Positions 26,824-34,714 of a stretch of 64,000 bases of DNA are shown piece by piece (the stretch's first letter is position 1; each line of letters begins with the position of its first letter). Location: NCBI RefSeq assembly GCF_052119645.1, contig NZ_JBGQOM010000009.1, positions 124,001 through 188,000 of the forward strand, written 5' to 3'. Below the pieces are notes generated by a model. That model was not told the origin of the DNA and did not search any database. It worked only from the letters and a program-made list of their open reading frames with translations. Position numbers and translations under genes: made by a program. This stretch comes from Paraglaciecola sp030730205 (GTDB lineage: Bacteria > Pseudomonadota > Gammaproteobacteria > Enterobacterales > Alteromonadaceae).

Positions 26824-27090
26824 CATGGCCTGAGGCCACCAAGACAATGCGCTTCGCTTACCGCAATCTATTGCGGATATGACATGTCATCCCTGACATG
26901 CCAGTTACTCTTTCTTCAACAGCTAAGAAAAGTAGGCAAAAGAAGCCGCCCCCACTAAACGTTCTGATCCTGAGTAGCTTGAATATACCAAGCCGCTTTG
27001 ACGTGTTCGCGACACGACAAAGCTAAACTGGCTTTCCCTGCCAGTTTACTCAGTAAATTCTGGCGCAACTCAGGGAACGTTTATACGGGG
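26824..27090 (-). repeat. structured repeat unit B
   Basis: Second tandem unit. It repeats the head (TGGCCTGAGGCCA, CCGCAAT/ATTGCGG hairpin, CATGTCA/TGACATG hairpin, AACAGC core at 26918-26952) and the same folding plan with other bases: outer stem TAAACGTTC/GAACGTTTA (26956-26964 with 27075-27083), a 4-nt bulge, CCTGAGT/ACTCAGG, hairpin CGTGT-TCGCG-ACACG (27002-27016) and hairpin TAAACTGGC-TTTCCCT-GCCAGTTTA (27024-27048). Hairpin sizes and the 7-nt spacer between the two inner hairpins equal those in unit A. Confidence 0.7.
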
Positions 27091-27136
27091 AGAAAAAAAT
27101 TTCTTCGAACTAGGATGTAAGTTGAGGACTAAGTCG

Positions 27137-27285
27137 GCCGAAGCACGGCCCTTTTGGGTTACTTCTTCTGGCTGTTGAGAAAAAGTGACTGGCTGAACAT
27201 GGATGGTCAGTCATATCCCGCATGGATGCGGGTAAGTAAAGTGCATGCCCTATCGAGTAGCGATACTTTGCCGGCCGCAGGCCAA
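27137..27285 (+). repeat. inverted partial repeat unit C
   Basis: An inverted copy of the unit head only. Read on the minus strand it has TGGCC/GGCC, TATCG/CGATA, CCCGCAT/ATGCGGG followed by GATATGAC (as in unit B), and the AACAGC...GTA...AAAAGGGCCG core with the same 21-nt spacing between AACAGC and GCCG as in units A and B. It lacks the internal stems. It may be a truncated copy or the opposite end of a composite element. Confidence 0.6.
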
Positions 27286-27372
27286 CTCTTTTATCTTTAA
27301 AAAACTATAAACCCCTCAAGTATGCACCGCACTCAGCGATACAGTACATAGAATATTGTTTGGAGTGCTTGT

Positions 27373-27885
27373 TTGCAGAATGTCAATTCGACAATTGAGT
27401 TTGGCTCGGTTTTTAGTGAGCAACTTAGGGACATTGAATACAACGGTGAGTTAAACCGCGCAGCCCAGCAGGGCGCTAAGTTTGCTTTACTGTTATCTAT
27501 GCTTGAACAAAATATACTGTTTCGCCCACACATAGCAGCGGATGAAGCGCAAAGTCCAGCCTCTGACATTCCTTCACTTTCACATTATCGTCGTGCACCT
27601 TTAGCTGCGAATGTTGACTATTGGCAAGAGGTGGTACACACCGAGCGCTTTATTCAAAGGGGGGAGTTACAAAATGCAAGATTATGGTTGGCGATGCATC
27701 CCGAGCCTTTATCGCTGTTTAACGATGCGAAACACATTCCTGATGAGGTGCTAGAAAACTGTGCATTAACAACCCGTCAGCGTGTGAAGCCGGGTAATAA
27801 TAGTGGGGTAGCCCAAGACCCCACTAAGCTGTTTGATTTATTGGCAGGCATTAATCAAACCGAGCCTATTGCAACAAGCGCTTAA
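27373..27885 (+). CDS. small protein similar to the VC2046/SO_2500 family
   Basis: A 170-residue soluble protein. It begins with TTG; GGAG lies seven bases before it, and no in-frame ATG follows before conserved sequence, so the start codon is weak but supported. The N-terminal block with GELNRAAQQGAKFALLLSMLEQ and the following disordered Pro/Ser-rich linker resemble the uncharacterised VC2046/SO_2500 group of marine gammaproteobacteria. I recall that family from memory only. No function is known. It is the first gene after the repeat region and ends in a shared terminator. Confidence 0.65.
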   Translation: MQNVNSTIEFGSVFSEQLRDIEYNGELNRAAQQGAKFALLLSMLEQNILFRPHIAADEAQSPASDIPSLSHYRRAPLAANVDYWQEVVHTERFIQRGELQNARLWLAMHPEPLSLFNDAKHIPDEVLENCALTTRQRVKPGNNSGVAQDPTKLFDLLAGINQTEPIATSA

Positions 27886-27886
27886 T

Positions 27887-27914
27887 AAAAAAGAGAGCCA
27901 ATGCTCTCTTTTTT
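27887..27914. terminator. bidirectional terminator
   Basis: AAAAAAGAGAGC, loop CAAT and GCTCTCTTTTTT form a perfect 12-bp stem between two convergent genes. A-runs and T-runs on both sides make it work in both directions. Confidence 0.93.
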
Positions 27915-27923
27915 ATCGTGGTA

Positions 27924-28511
27924 TCAACCTAATTCAGTGTGCTCATGAATGACATTAAAGACATCTTTAAAGCTATGGGCAGTGGCGTTGATGTCCAAAG
28001 GAATACGTAAGGCGCGACCAATATCGACAGCTGAAATAACACCGCGAATATGTTTGTCGTTATCGTACACTAATAGATGTTGTTCGCCTAAGTTGCGCAT
28101 GGTGGCCAATATGTCACCTATGCTTGAGCCTTGAACTTTTTGTAGCTTCACCGCGTGTAAATCAGATACTTTGACCATTACATCAGTAAGGGCTATTTCA
28201 GAGCGTTTTACACCTTTTTGATTGGCCGTCATCAGTACCTTGCGACTCATCAAATCCGCTAAATTGACAATACCAATAAGGCTGAGGTGTTTGTCGACCA
28301 CTAACTTTGAGCGCACATGAATTTTATTCATAATATTAATGGTTTCATCGATACTGGTATCGCCATCGATTATACGTGGGCTACGACGGCTAAAATCGGT
28401 CATGACAAAAGTTGCTGGACTATCAAGTTCTAGGGGTTCAACAACTTCATTTACGTTTAAGGTTTTTACTTGTGACAAGGGAATAGATACAAGTGTTTTG
28501 TATTTGCTCAT
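27924..28511 (-). CDS. CBS-domain protein
   Basis: A 195-residue cytoplasmic protein with two CBS domains (about 47-110 and 115-180). These pairs usually bind adenine nucleotides such as AMP or ATP and control a partner enzyme or transporter. The first contains TSIDETINIMNKIHVRSKLVVDK and the second IGDILATMRNLGEQHLLVYD. There is no fused catalytic domain, so the target is not visible. It is convergent with the upstream small protein gene, and a small membrane protein gene lies upstream in the same orientation. Confidence 0.88.
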   Translation of the reverse strand: MSKYKTLVSIPLSQVKTLNVNEVVEPLELDSPATFVMTDFSRRSPRIIDGDTSIDETINIMNKIHVRSKLVVDKHLSLIGIVNLADLMSRKVLMTANQKGVKRSEIALTDVMVKVSDLHAVKLQKVQGSSIGDILATMRNLGEQHLLVYDNDKHIRGVISAVDIGRALRIPLDINATAHSFKDVFNVIHEHTELG

Positions 28512-28558
28512 GGTAATACTCCAACAATAACTAAATTAAAATAAGGGTTTAGTAGGTG

Positions 28559-28879
28559 TTAAAGTGAATAAGGCGGTGCGCGCGATTGAGGTACAGAGAT
28601 GTCATGAAAATACACTGACAGCAATGTACTGAAATGAGGAATACTAAAAAATGAAGGAAGGTGCTTAGACGCTTGAGCCGGAATACCCAAGTCAAAATCG
28701 ACATCTTCTGGGTGTAGATCTAAGAACGGTAATACATTTTGTTCAACTTTTGTAAAAGCGCTTTCGCTAGCGTTGGATTTGAAGCTCGCTTGCCACGTTA
28801 GCAAAATACAAATGATAGCACTTACCGTAATCCCCAAGAGGGAAGTACGTCTAACTTCTGTGTTAGTAAGTGTGCTCAT
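28559..28879 (-). CDS. small membrane-anchored hypothetical protein
   Basis: A 106-residue protein with one hydrophobic helix (about 13-30) after a basic, polar N-terminus and an acidic then aromatic, proline-rich C-terminus (SVPQSRAPPYSL). I do not recognise the family. It is probably a single-pass protein with its C-terminal part in the periplasm. It lies upstream of the CBS gene in the same orientation, about 47 bp away. Its reality rests on length and the hydrophobic helix. Confidence 0.55.
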   Translation of the reverse strand: MSTLTNTEVRRTSLLGITVSAIICILLTWQASFKSNASESAFTKVEQNVLPFLDLHPEDVDFDLGIPAQASKHLPSFFSIPHFSTLLSVYFHDISVPQSRAPPYSL

Positions 28880-29162
28880 TGTTTGCCTTAAAAATTATCA
28901 AAAGAAGTAAATAGACTCTTTATATTGCGCTATTTTACTGATGTTTCTTAACTCTACATTAAGCAATAGTGGTGCTGATAGGTTTATTCAATGCTAGATG
29001 GTTTTTTTTACGCTAATTTTACACTTAGACGTGATTATTTGTTAGAAGCGCTTAAAATATACACATTATTTATTGCGGTTGCTTGAATCACATGGCGCAC
29101 TTTGTTAAATTCCACGCCCTTTTTTTGCTCTGGGATTACGCCCCAACTCGCAAGGTAATATT

Positions 29163-30158
29163 ATGTCTAAATTTGTTGTTTGTGCCCTGTATAAATTTGT
29201 TACGTTAGAAAATTACGAAGCTCTACGTTTGCCCTTGCTGTCTTTTATGGAAGAAAGAAATATCAGAGGTACCTTACTCTTAGCCTCTGAGGGTATTAAT
29301 GGAACGGTTTCTGGTACCCGTCAAACCATTGATGAATTACTCGCTTATTTAAACAGTGATCCTCGTCTAAAGCCAATATCGTTCAAAGAGTCATTAGATG
29401 AAACGCAACCCTTTCATCGCATCAAAGTAAAATTGAAAAAAGAAATCGTGACCATGGGCGTTGAAGGTATTGATCCGCTAAAAACGGTAGGTACGTATGT
29501 ACAACCGTCAGATTGGAACGCCTTAATCTCTGATCCTGAAGTACTCGTCATCGATACCCGTAATGATTATGAAATAGAAATCGGTACCTTTACTAATGCG
29601 GTAAATCCCAATACCGAGTCATTTCGTGAATTTCCCCACTATGTAAAAGCGCATCTTGACCCAGCTAAAAACAAAAAAGTAGCGATGTTTTGCACCGGTG
29701 GTATTCGCTGTGAAAAATCCACTGCCTATTTGAAAGAGCAGGGTTTTGCTGAGGTGTATCATCTTGAAGGCGGTATTTTAAAATACCTAGAAGAAGTGCC
29801 CAAAGAGCAAAGTTTATGGCAGGGTGATTGTTTTGTATTTGATAATCGGGTTGCCGTAAATCATGATCTCGAGAAAAGCCACTACGACCAATGTTATGGT
29901 TGTCGTTTACCCATTACCGAAGAAGATAAGCACAGTCCGCAATTTGAAAAGGGCGTAAGCTGTCCCAAATGTTTTGGTACCCATAGCGAAGAGCAACTAG
30001 CCCGTTTTCGCGAAAGAGAAAAACAGGTTAACTTAGCCAAAGCGCGGGAAGAAGAGCATTTGGGATTAGATGCTCGCAAAGCAATTAAACATAGACGTCA
30101 GCAAAAAGCGGCTGTGCGCCGTGCTCAGCGAGCTGCTTTGGGCAAAAGTAACGGCTAA
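29163..30158 (+). CDS. trhO: tRNA uridine hydroxylase, rhodanese family
   Basis: A 331-residue cytoplasmic enzyme of the YceA/TrhO family, which helps form 5-hydroxyuridine at position 34 of tRNA using molecular oxygen. It has the N-terminal domain (FVVCALYKFV), a rhodanese domain with the active-site loop FCTGGIRCEKS (about 178-188), and a C-terminal cysteine cluster (CYGCRLP, CPKC) typical of the family, then a basic tail. Length is typical. The ATG at 29163 is preceded by AAGGTAATATT. It appears to be a monocistronic gene. Confidence 0.94.
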   Translation: MSKFVVCALYKFVTLENYEALRLPLLSFMEERNIRGTLLLASEGINGTVSGTRQTIDELLAYLNSDPRLKPISFKESLDETQPFHRIKVKLKKEIVTMGVEGIDPLKTVGTYVQPSDWNALISDPEVLVIDTRNDYEIEIGTFTNAVNPNTESFREFPHYVKAHLDPAKNKKVAMFCTGGIRCEKSTAYLKEQGFAEVYHLEGGILKYLEEVPKEQSLWQGDCFVFDNRVAVNHDLEKSHYDQCYGCRLPITEEDKHSPQFEKGVSCPKCFGTHSEEQLARFREREKQVNLAKAREEEHLGLDARKAIKHRRQQKAAVRRAQRAALGKSNG

Positions 30159-30263
30159 TTGATGGTTTTAAGAGCAGAAAAAACAAGTGTTTGCATTACA
30201 GCCTAGACACTCGCTAGGCTTAAACGGTAAACTCACCGTAACAAAACTTAAATTGAATTGACT

Positions 30264-30512
30264 ATGTCTGAACAAAATACGCTTTCCGCTGAAAAAGTTG
30301 CAGAAATCCGCAAAGAATTTGATTTTTTTGACACTGATGGCAATGGTGAAATTGGTCTTGCTGAATTTATCGATTTACTGACCATACTCTCGCCTAAAAC
30401 TAAAGCTAGCCATGTTGAAGAAGGTTTTAACTTAATTGATGAGAACCACGATGGTTCAATTGATTTTGAAGAGTTTTTAGAATGGTGGCAGCAATCTTGG
30501 TGGGAATACTAA
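30264..30512 (+). CDS. EF-hand calcium-binding protein
   Basis: About 82 residues with two EF-hand loops: DTDGNGEIGLAE (about 22-33) and DENHDGSIDFEE (about 58-69). Both have Asp at positions 1, Asp or Asn at 3, Asn/Asp at 5 and Glu at 12, so both look able to bind calcium. The ATG at 30264 is preferred over the TTG six bases upstream. There is no signal peptide, so it should be cytoplasmic. Bacterial calmodulin-like proteins of this size are uncommon outside marine groups. A strong terminator follows. Confidence 0.88.
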   Translation: MSEQNTLSAEKVAEIRKEFDFFDTDGNGEIGLAEFIDLLTILSPKTKASHVEEGFNLIDENHDGSIDFEEFLEWWQQSWWEY

Positions 30513-30528
30513 GCCCAGTTTGTTCATC

Positions 30529-30557
30529 AAAAAGCCCAATGAAACATTGGGCTTTTT
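30529..30557. terminator. bidirectional terminator
   Basis: AAAAAGCCCAAT, loop GAAAC and ATTGGGCTTTTT make a perfect 12-bp stem between two convergent genes. Confidence 0.94.
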
Positions 30558-30577
30558 AGTCTTTAAGGGGGTAAGTG

Positions 30578-31753
30578 TTACTCTTGCTTAAAGCTCAAGC
30601 CTGCATTGTCTACCAAGCGTTTAATGAGTTTGTCACCCATGGCCGGTGCTGTTGTCCAAATACCGCCTTTTGTGTCGGTGGCATCTTTGACTAAGCAAAT
30701 AGCACTTTCTGCGATCATGCGTGATGTCGAGCCATAACCTGGGTCAAGTTCCCCTGAGACACTCACGTTGATTTGTTGTCCATTGGTATCGATACCGACA
30801 AATAATGCGTCGTAAAACCCTGCTTCACGTTCTTCTTTACTTGGCCCTTCGCCGGGTTTTGGCCCTTTGTCACCTGACATGCTTTTGTCAGAGGCAACGG
30901 CGTTTGCTATGGCTTCACCTTTTTCGCCTGGGCCGGTCATCAACATTTCATCGTAAACAAAATCTTCACCATATGCGTAATTAAGGAGGTGGTTAGAGCG
31001 GTGTACGTTACGAGTATTAATCGCTGCCATGATAAAGCTTGTTACCCAACTGCCCAAGTCTTCATCATAATAAGGTTTATTGCCGTGGGGCTGCTCTGTG
31101 CCCTGAAAACCTGGCGTAAGTGAAAAAGGATTGAGCAGCAATTGCATTTTTGTTGGATCTTGTTTGGCTGCCGCTAAAGTCGCTTTTAAACTTGCCGCGG
31201 TGCCGCCTGAAAAGGTGCCGCGCATTTTACGTACCCGGCCTTTCACGCGACTCACCGTATGGCCAAGTTGTTGTTTGGCGAGCTCTTGTAAGTGAAACAC
31301 ACCCAAATCAAAGGGAATAGAGTCAAAACCACAAGAAAACACAATTCGTGCGCCACTACTTTTTGCTGTTTCGCCATGGGCATCAATCATTTCACGCATC
31401 CAAACGGGTTCGCCACATAGGTCTACGTAATCTACCCCTTTGCTTGCACACATGGCGACGAGGTCTGAACCATATAATTGATAAGGCCCTACTGTGGTTA
31501 AGACGACTTTGGTCCGGTCTAGCATATGCTCCATGCTGACTTTATTTTCTGCGTCAGCTACCACTAAAGGTATGTCAGAGGGAGCGCCAATTTCATCACG
31601 AACTTGTGCTAGTTTTTGCTCGCTACGACCCGCCATTGCCCATTTTAGTGATGAGTCGTTGGCGTATTGCTTGACTAAATATTCTGCCACTAAACGGCCG
31701 GTAAACCCTGTCGCGCCATACACAACGAGATCAAATTCTTTTGACTTGTTCAT
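30578..31753 (-). CDS. saccharopine dehydrogenase-family oxidoreductase
   Basis: A 391-residue protein of the saccharopine dehydrogenase / trans-acting enoyl reductase superfamily. The N-terminal Rossmann motif is VVYGATGFTGRLVAEYL (about 9-25). CGEPVWMREMIDAHGETAKSSG and VFSCGFDSIPFDLGVFHL are typical of the group related to mycobacterial enoyl reductases for lipid assembly. The mature function in a gammaproteobacterium is unclear; it is not a lysine-pathway enzyme by context. It is convergent with the EF-hand gene, and pyruvate kinase lies upstream in the same direction, separated by a terminator. Confidence 0.88.
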   Translation of the reverse strand: MNKSKEFDLVVYGATGFTGRLVAEYLVKQYANDSSLKWAMAGRSEQKLAQVRDEIGAPSDIPLVVADAENKVSMEHMLDRTKVVLTTVGPYQLYGSDLVAMCASKGVDYVDLCGEPVWMREMIDAHGETAKSSGARIVFSCGFDSIPFDLGVFHLQELAKQQLGHTVSRVKGRVRKMRGTFSGGTAASLKATLAAAKQDPTKMQLLLNPFSLTPGFQGTEQPHGNKPYYDEDLGSWVTSFIMAAINTRNVHRSNHLLNYAYGEDFVYDEMLMTGPGEKGEAIANAVASDKSMSGDKGPKPGEGPSKEEREAGFYDALFVGIDTNGQQINVSVSGELDPGYGSTSRMIAESAICLVKDATDTKGGIWTTAPAMGDKLIKRLVDNAGLSFKQE

Positions 31754-31878
31754 GAGAGCTTCCTGTTGATAAAAGTTAACTATGAGTCGATATTCATATT
31801 CTAAAGCGCTTTATCTATTCGCTAAATTTATTTAAATAATATAGTTCCATTAACTAAGGTTATTAGTTATTTTGAGGC

Positions 31879-31909
31879 AAAAAAAAACGAACTATATAAG
31901 TTCGTTTTT
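31879..31909 (-). terminator. intrinsic terminator of pyk
   Basis: ACGAACT, loop ATATA and AGTTCGT form a short stem. On the minus strand it is followed by an uninterrupted run of T residues, 24 bases after the pyk stop codon. Confidence 0.85.
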
Positions 31910-31932
31910 AATAGTGGCTTGAAGCCCTTTAC

Positions 31933-33366
31933 TTAAGCGGTAACAATCTTACAAGCGTTGGTGCCGCCAACCGTTTCCATGGCGTCACCATAGGTCATGA
32001 TGAACTGGTCGCCTTTTTCTATCAGACCTTTTTCGAGCATGATCGTCACCACGTCATTTTTTAATTGACCGGGGTCGCTGCCTCTTGAATCAAAAAACAC
32101 TGGCTTGACGCCACGATATAAGGCCATCACGTTGAGGGTGGACTCATGACGCGAAAGAGCGTAAATCGGTAAGGAAGTGGTGATACGAGACATAAGCAGT
32201 GGCGTGCTACCACTTTCGGTCAAAGCTACAATGGCTTTGATGGTTTTTAAATGATTTGCAGCATATACCGCACTTAATGCCGTGGTTTCGCTAATGGTGT
32301 TAAAGCTTTCATCCATGCGATGTTTTGATATTTTGATGCTAGGATGGGTTTCAGCACCTTGACAAACACGAGCCATGGCGGCGACAGTTTCAACTGGAAA
32401 CTCACCGGCTGCGGTTTCGGCTGACAACATCACTGCATCAGTTCCATCTAGTACTGCGTTGGCTACGTCCATGACTTCAGCGCGCGTTGGCATTGGGCTG
32501 GTGATCATCGATTCCATCATTTGCGTAGCAGTAATAACCACTTTATTTAGCTGACGTGAACGAGAAATCAGCTTTTTCTGTACGCCAACTAATTCAGCAT
32601 CGCCAATTTCAACGCCTAGATCACCACGAGCAACCATGACCGCATCAGAGGCCTCAATAATATCATCCATGGCTTCGTCGCTGGCGACTGCTTCAGCGCG
32701 CTCTACTTTTGCACACATCATCGCCACACAACCCGCTTCTTCGGCAAGGCGACGGGCGTAACGCATGTCATCACCATTACGTGGAAACGACACTGCAAGG
32801 TAATCAACACCAATAATTGCTGCAGTTTTAATGTCTTCTTTATCTTTTTCAGTCAAAGCTTCAGCAGATAAGCCGCCGCCTAAACGGTTGATACCTTTAT
32901 TGTTTGATAATTTACCGGCTACGGTGACTTCGGTATTAATTTTATTACCGTTAACGTCTATGACTTTTAACTGAATACGGCCATCATCCAACAACAAAAT
33001 ATCGCCAGAACTCACATCACCAGGCAGCGCTTTATAATCGATACCTACCGCTTGCTGATTGCCAGCACTGCGGTCCATATCAGCATCTAAAATGAATTTG
33101 TCGCCAATTTTAAGCACAATAGAATTGTTTTCGAACTTTGCCACACGAATTTTAGGTCCCTGTAAGTCACCTAAAATGGCGACATATTTACCTAGTTTTT
33201 TTGCTGCAGCTCTTACTCTGTTCGCTCGGTTGATATGGTCTTCTGCTGTGCCATGAGAGAAATTCATTCTGACCACATTTGCGCCAGCCGCGAGGATAGC
33301 TTCGATTTGTTCAACTGTGTCAGTAGATGGACCTAAAGTAGCGAGTATTTTTGTTCTTCGTAACAT
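31933..33366 (-). CDS. pyk: pyruvate kinase
   Basis: Converts phosphoenolpyruvate and ADP to pyruvate and ATP, the last step of lower glycolysis and of the Entner-Doudoroff route. The 477-residue chain begins RRTKILATLGPSTD, with the NFSHGTAEDH substrate loop (about 36-45) and the MVARGDLGVEIG (about 245-256) and ITATQMMESMI (about 281-291) motifs. The last block has the active-site Lys/Met pattern of PykA-type enzymes. A perfect HexR-type palindrome lies 115 bp upstream, so it is probably controlled together with the zwf-eda genes. Confidence 0.97.
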   Translation of the reverse strand: MLRRTKILATLGPSTDTVEQIEAILAAGANVVRMNFSHGTAEDHINRANRVRAAAKKLGKYVAILGDLQGPKIRVAKFENNSIVLKIGDKFILDADMDRSAGNQQAVGIDYKALPGDVSSGDILLLDDGRIQLKVIDVNGNKINTEVTVAGKLSNNKGINRLGGGLSAEALTEKDKEDIKTAAIIGVDYLAVSFPRNGDDMRYARRLAEEAGCVAMMCAKVERAEAVASDEAMDDIIEASDAVMVARGDLGVEIGDAELVGVQKKLISRSRQLNKVVITATQMMESMITSPMPTRAEVMDVANAVLDGTDAVMLSAETAAGEFPVETVAAMARVCQGAETHPSIKISKHRMDESFNTISETTALSAVYAANHLKTIKAIVALTESGSTPLLMSRITTSLPIYALSRHESTLNVMALYRGVKPVFFDSRGSDPGQLKNDVVTIMLEKGLIEKGDQFIMTYGDAMETVGGTNACKIVTA

Positions 33367-33480
33367 GATTACCTTGCCCTGTTTTGTTGGCGATTGTGGT
33401 GCTTAAAATTGAACAGCAAAAAATGAATCCTTCTTTGCCAGACTGCGTTATCTCTATTTGTTGTTATAAACTATCTGTTT

Positions 33481-33495
33481 TGTAATTTTATTACA
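33481..33495. promoter_or_regulatory. HexR-type operator upstream of pyk
   Basis: TGTAATTTTATTACA matches the HexR palindrome TGTARTWWWWYTACA of Shewanella and relatives at every position. It lies between pyk and hexR, upstream of the pyk start, the usual place for HexR control of lower-glycolysis genes. Confidence 0.75.
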
Positions 33496-33581
33496 AAATG
33501 GTAGTTCATTCATAACTTAAAGTGAATTATTTCAATTACTTTCTTTAATATATTGTAAAAAATCCGTGTTTGCGTAATCGC

Positions 33582-34433
33582 TTAATCATTTTTCTTGTCG
33601 AAACGGGAACCGCGCAGGGTATCTTTGACGCGTTTTAAGTTTTCTCTAAACTTATTTCCTCTGCGCAAAGTAAAGCCAGTGGCCAATATGTCTATTAATG
33701 TGAGCTGAGCTATTCTGGAGGCCATGGGCATATACATGTCAGTGTCTTCGGGCACATCGAGTGACAAGACCAAATTACATTCTTTGCCTAAGGGGCTGTC
33801 TTTTGAGGTAATACCGACAACCGTTGCATCGTTACTGCGGGCTATTTGTGCTATCTCCACTAAGCTTTTGGTGCGCCCAGTATGAGAAATCAGCACTACT
33901 ACATCATCTTCTGTACAGTTCATGCAGCTCATTCGTTGCATAAGTATGTCTTCGAAATACACAACTGGTACATTGAAGCGAAAAAATTTATTTAATGCAT
34001 CATGAGCAACAGAAGCTGAAGCGCCCAAGCCAAAGAACGAAATCTTTTGCGCTTGAGTAAGCAAATCTACCACGCGGTTGATCGTATGAATGTCGACTGA
34101 TTGGCGCGCTACCTCTAGAGAGGCCATGGTTGATTCAAAGATTTTCTTGGTGTATTCCTCTGGACCGTCGTGTTCTTCTACGTGTCGGTTCACGTAGGGC
34201 GTACCGTTAGCCAAGCTTTGAGCAAGATGCAATTTAAAATCAGGGTAGCCCTTGGTATCTAGGCGCCGACAAAAACGGTTTACCGTCGGTTCACTGACAT
34301 CAGCCATTTTGGCTAACGTAGCAATACTACTGTGGATCGCAGTTTGAGGATTAGCGAGAATGACTTCAGCTACTTTGCGTTCAGATTTACTAAACGCAGC
34401 GTTATGTTGGGTTATTTTTTCTAGAATATTCAT
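33582..34433 (-). CDS. hexR: HexR-type RpiR-family regulator of sugar catabolism
   Basis: A 283-residue repressor of central carbon genes in Shewanella and Pseudomonas, where 2-keto-3-deoxy-6-phosphogluconate releases it from DNA. It has an N-terminal helix-turn-helix (about 1-77; MADVSEPTVNRFCRRL) and a SIS phosphosugar-binding domain (about 120-260; FGLGASASVAHDALNKF and VVLISHTGRTKSLVE). It is divergent from zwf, and HexR palindromes flank it on both sides, which supports the identification. Confidence 0.95.
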   Translation of the reverse strand: MNILEKITQHNAAFSKSERKVAEVILANPQTAIHSSIATLAKMADVSEPTVNRFCRRLDTKGYPDFKLHLAQSLANGTPYVNRHVEEHDGPEEYTKKIFESTMASLEVARQSVDIHTINRVVDLLTQAQKISFFGLGASASVAHDALNKFFRFNVPVVYFEDILMQRMSCMNCTEDDVVVLISHTGRTKSLVEIAQIARSNDATVVGITSKDSPLGKECNLVLSLDVPEDTDMYMPMASRIAQLTLIDILATGFTLRRGNKFRENLKRVKDTLRGSRFDKKND

Positions 34434-34512
34434 ACTTGCATCAAAAACTTCATTATAATTGTTTTTTGTAGCTGCACTTTAACATTGTACATAGCTACCC
34501 GGGTACTAAAGT

Positions 34513-34527
34513 TGTAATTAATTAACA
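34513..34527. promoter_or_regulatory. HexR-like site, distal zwf/hexR region
   Basis: TGTAATTAATTAACA matches TGTARTWWWWYTACA at 14 of 15 positions. It lies in the 281-bp hexR-zwf gap, nearer hexR, and may serve hexR autoregulation or zwf. Confidence 0.55.
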
Positions 34528-34599
34528 GAAACACTTCCATTTTACGCCTCTTTTTGGGTAAATAAAGGGGTTTTTGTGGTGGTAGACCCTGTAAAAAGT

Positions 34600-34614
34600 T
34601 GTAAATTTACTACA
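34600..34614. promoter_or_regulatory. HexR-like site upstream of zwf
   Basis: TGTAAATTTACTACA matches the HexR pattern at 14 of 15 positions (A for T at position 6). It is 101 bp before the zwf start, a suitable position for repression. Confidence 0.65.
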
Positions 34615-34714
34615 TTTAATGTTAACTTTTAGCACAGATTCTTATTGATTGTGGTCTTACTTCATTAAGGTAACTGTAATCATTCAATTCGTTTAAGCAG
34701 ATAGGCAGATAAAA

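Larger units (their letters stand above)
26457..27372. other. 916-bp non-coding repeat region
   Basis: No credible gene exists here; short frames are broken by repeats. The left edge has hairpins TTGTCGC/GCGACAA (26465-26481) and GTGCTTCGCAC (26513-26523). Two tandem direct units and one inverted partial unit follow, described separately. The stretch from 27286 to 27372 is AT-rich and leads to the next gene with no repeat. The whole region is dense in perfect short palindromes, unlike any other gap in this window. Confidence 0.8.

Noticed and set aside
26446..26847. 63- and 68-codon minus-strand frames in the repeat region
   Set aside because: They follow palindromic repeats and have no ribosome sites or credible composition.
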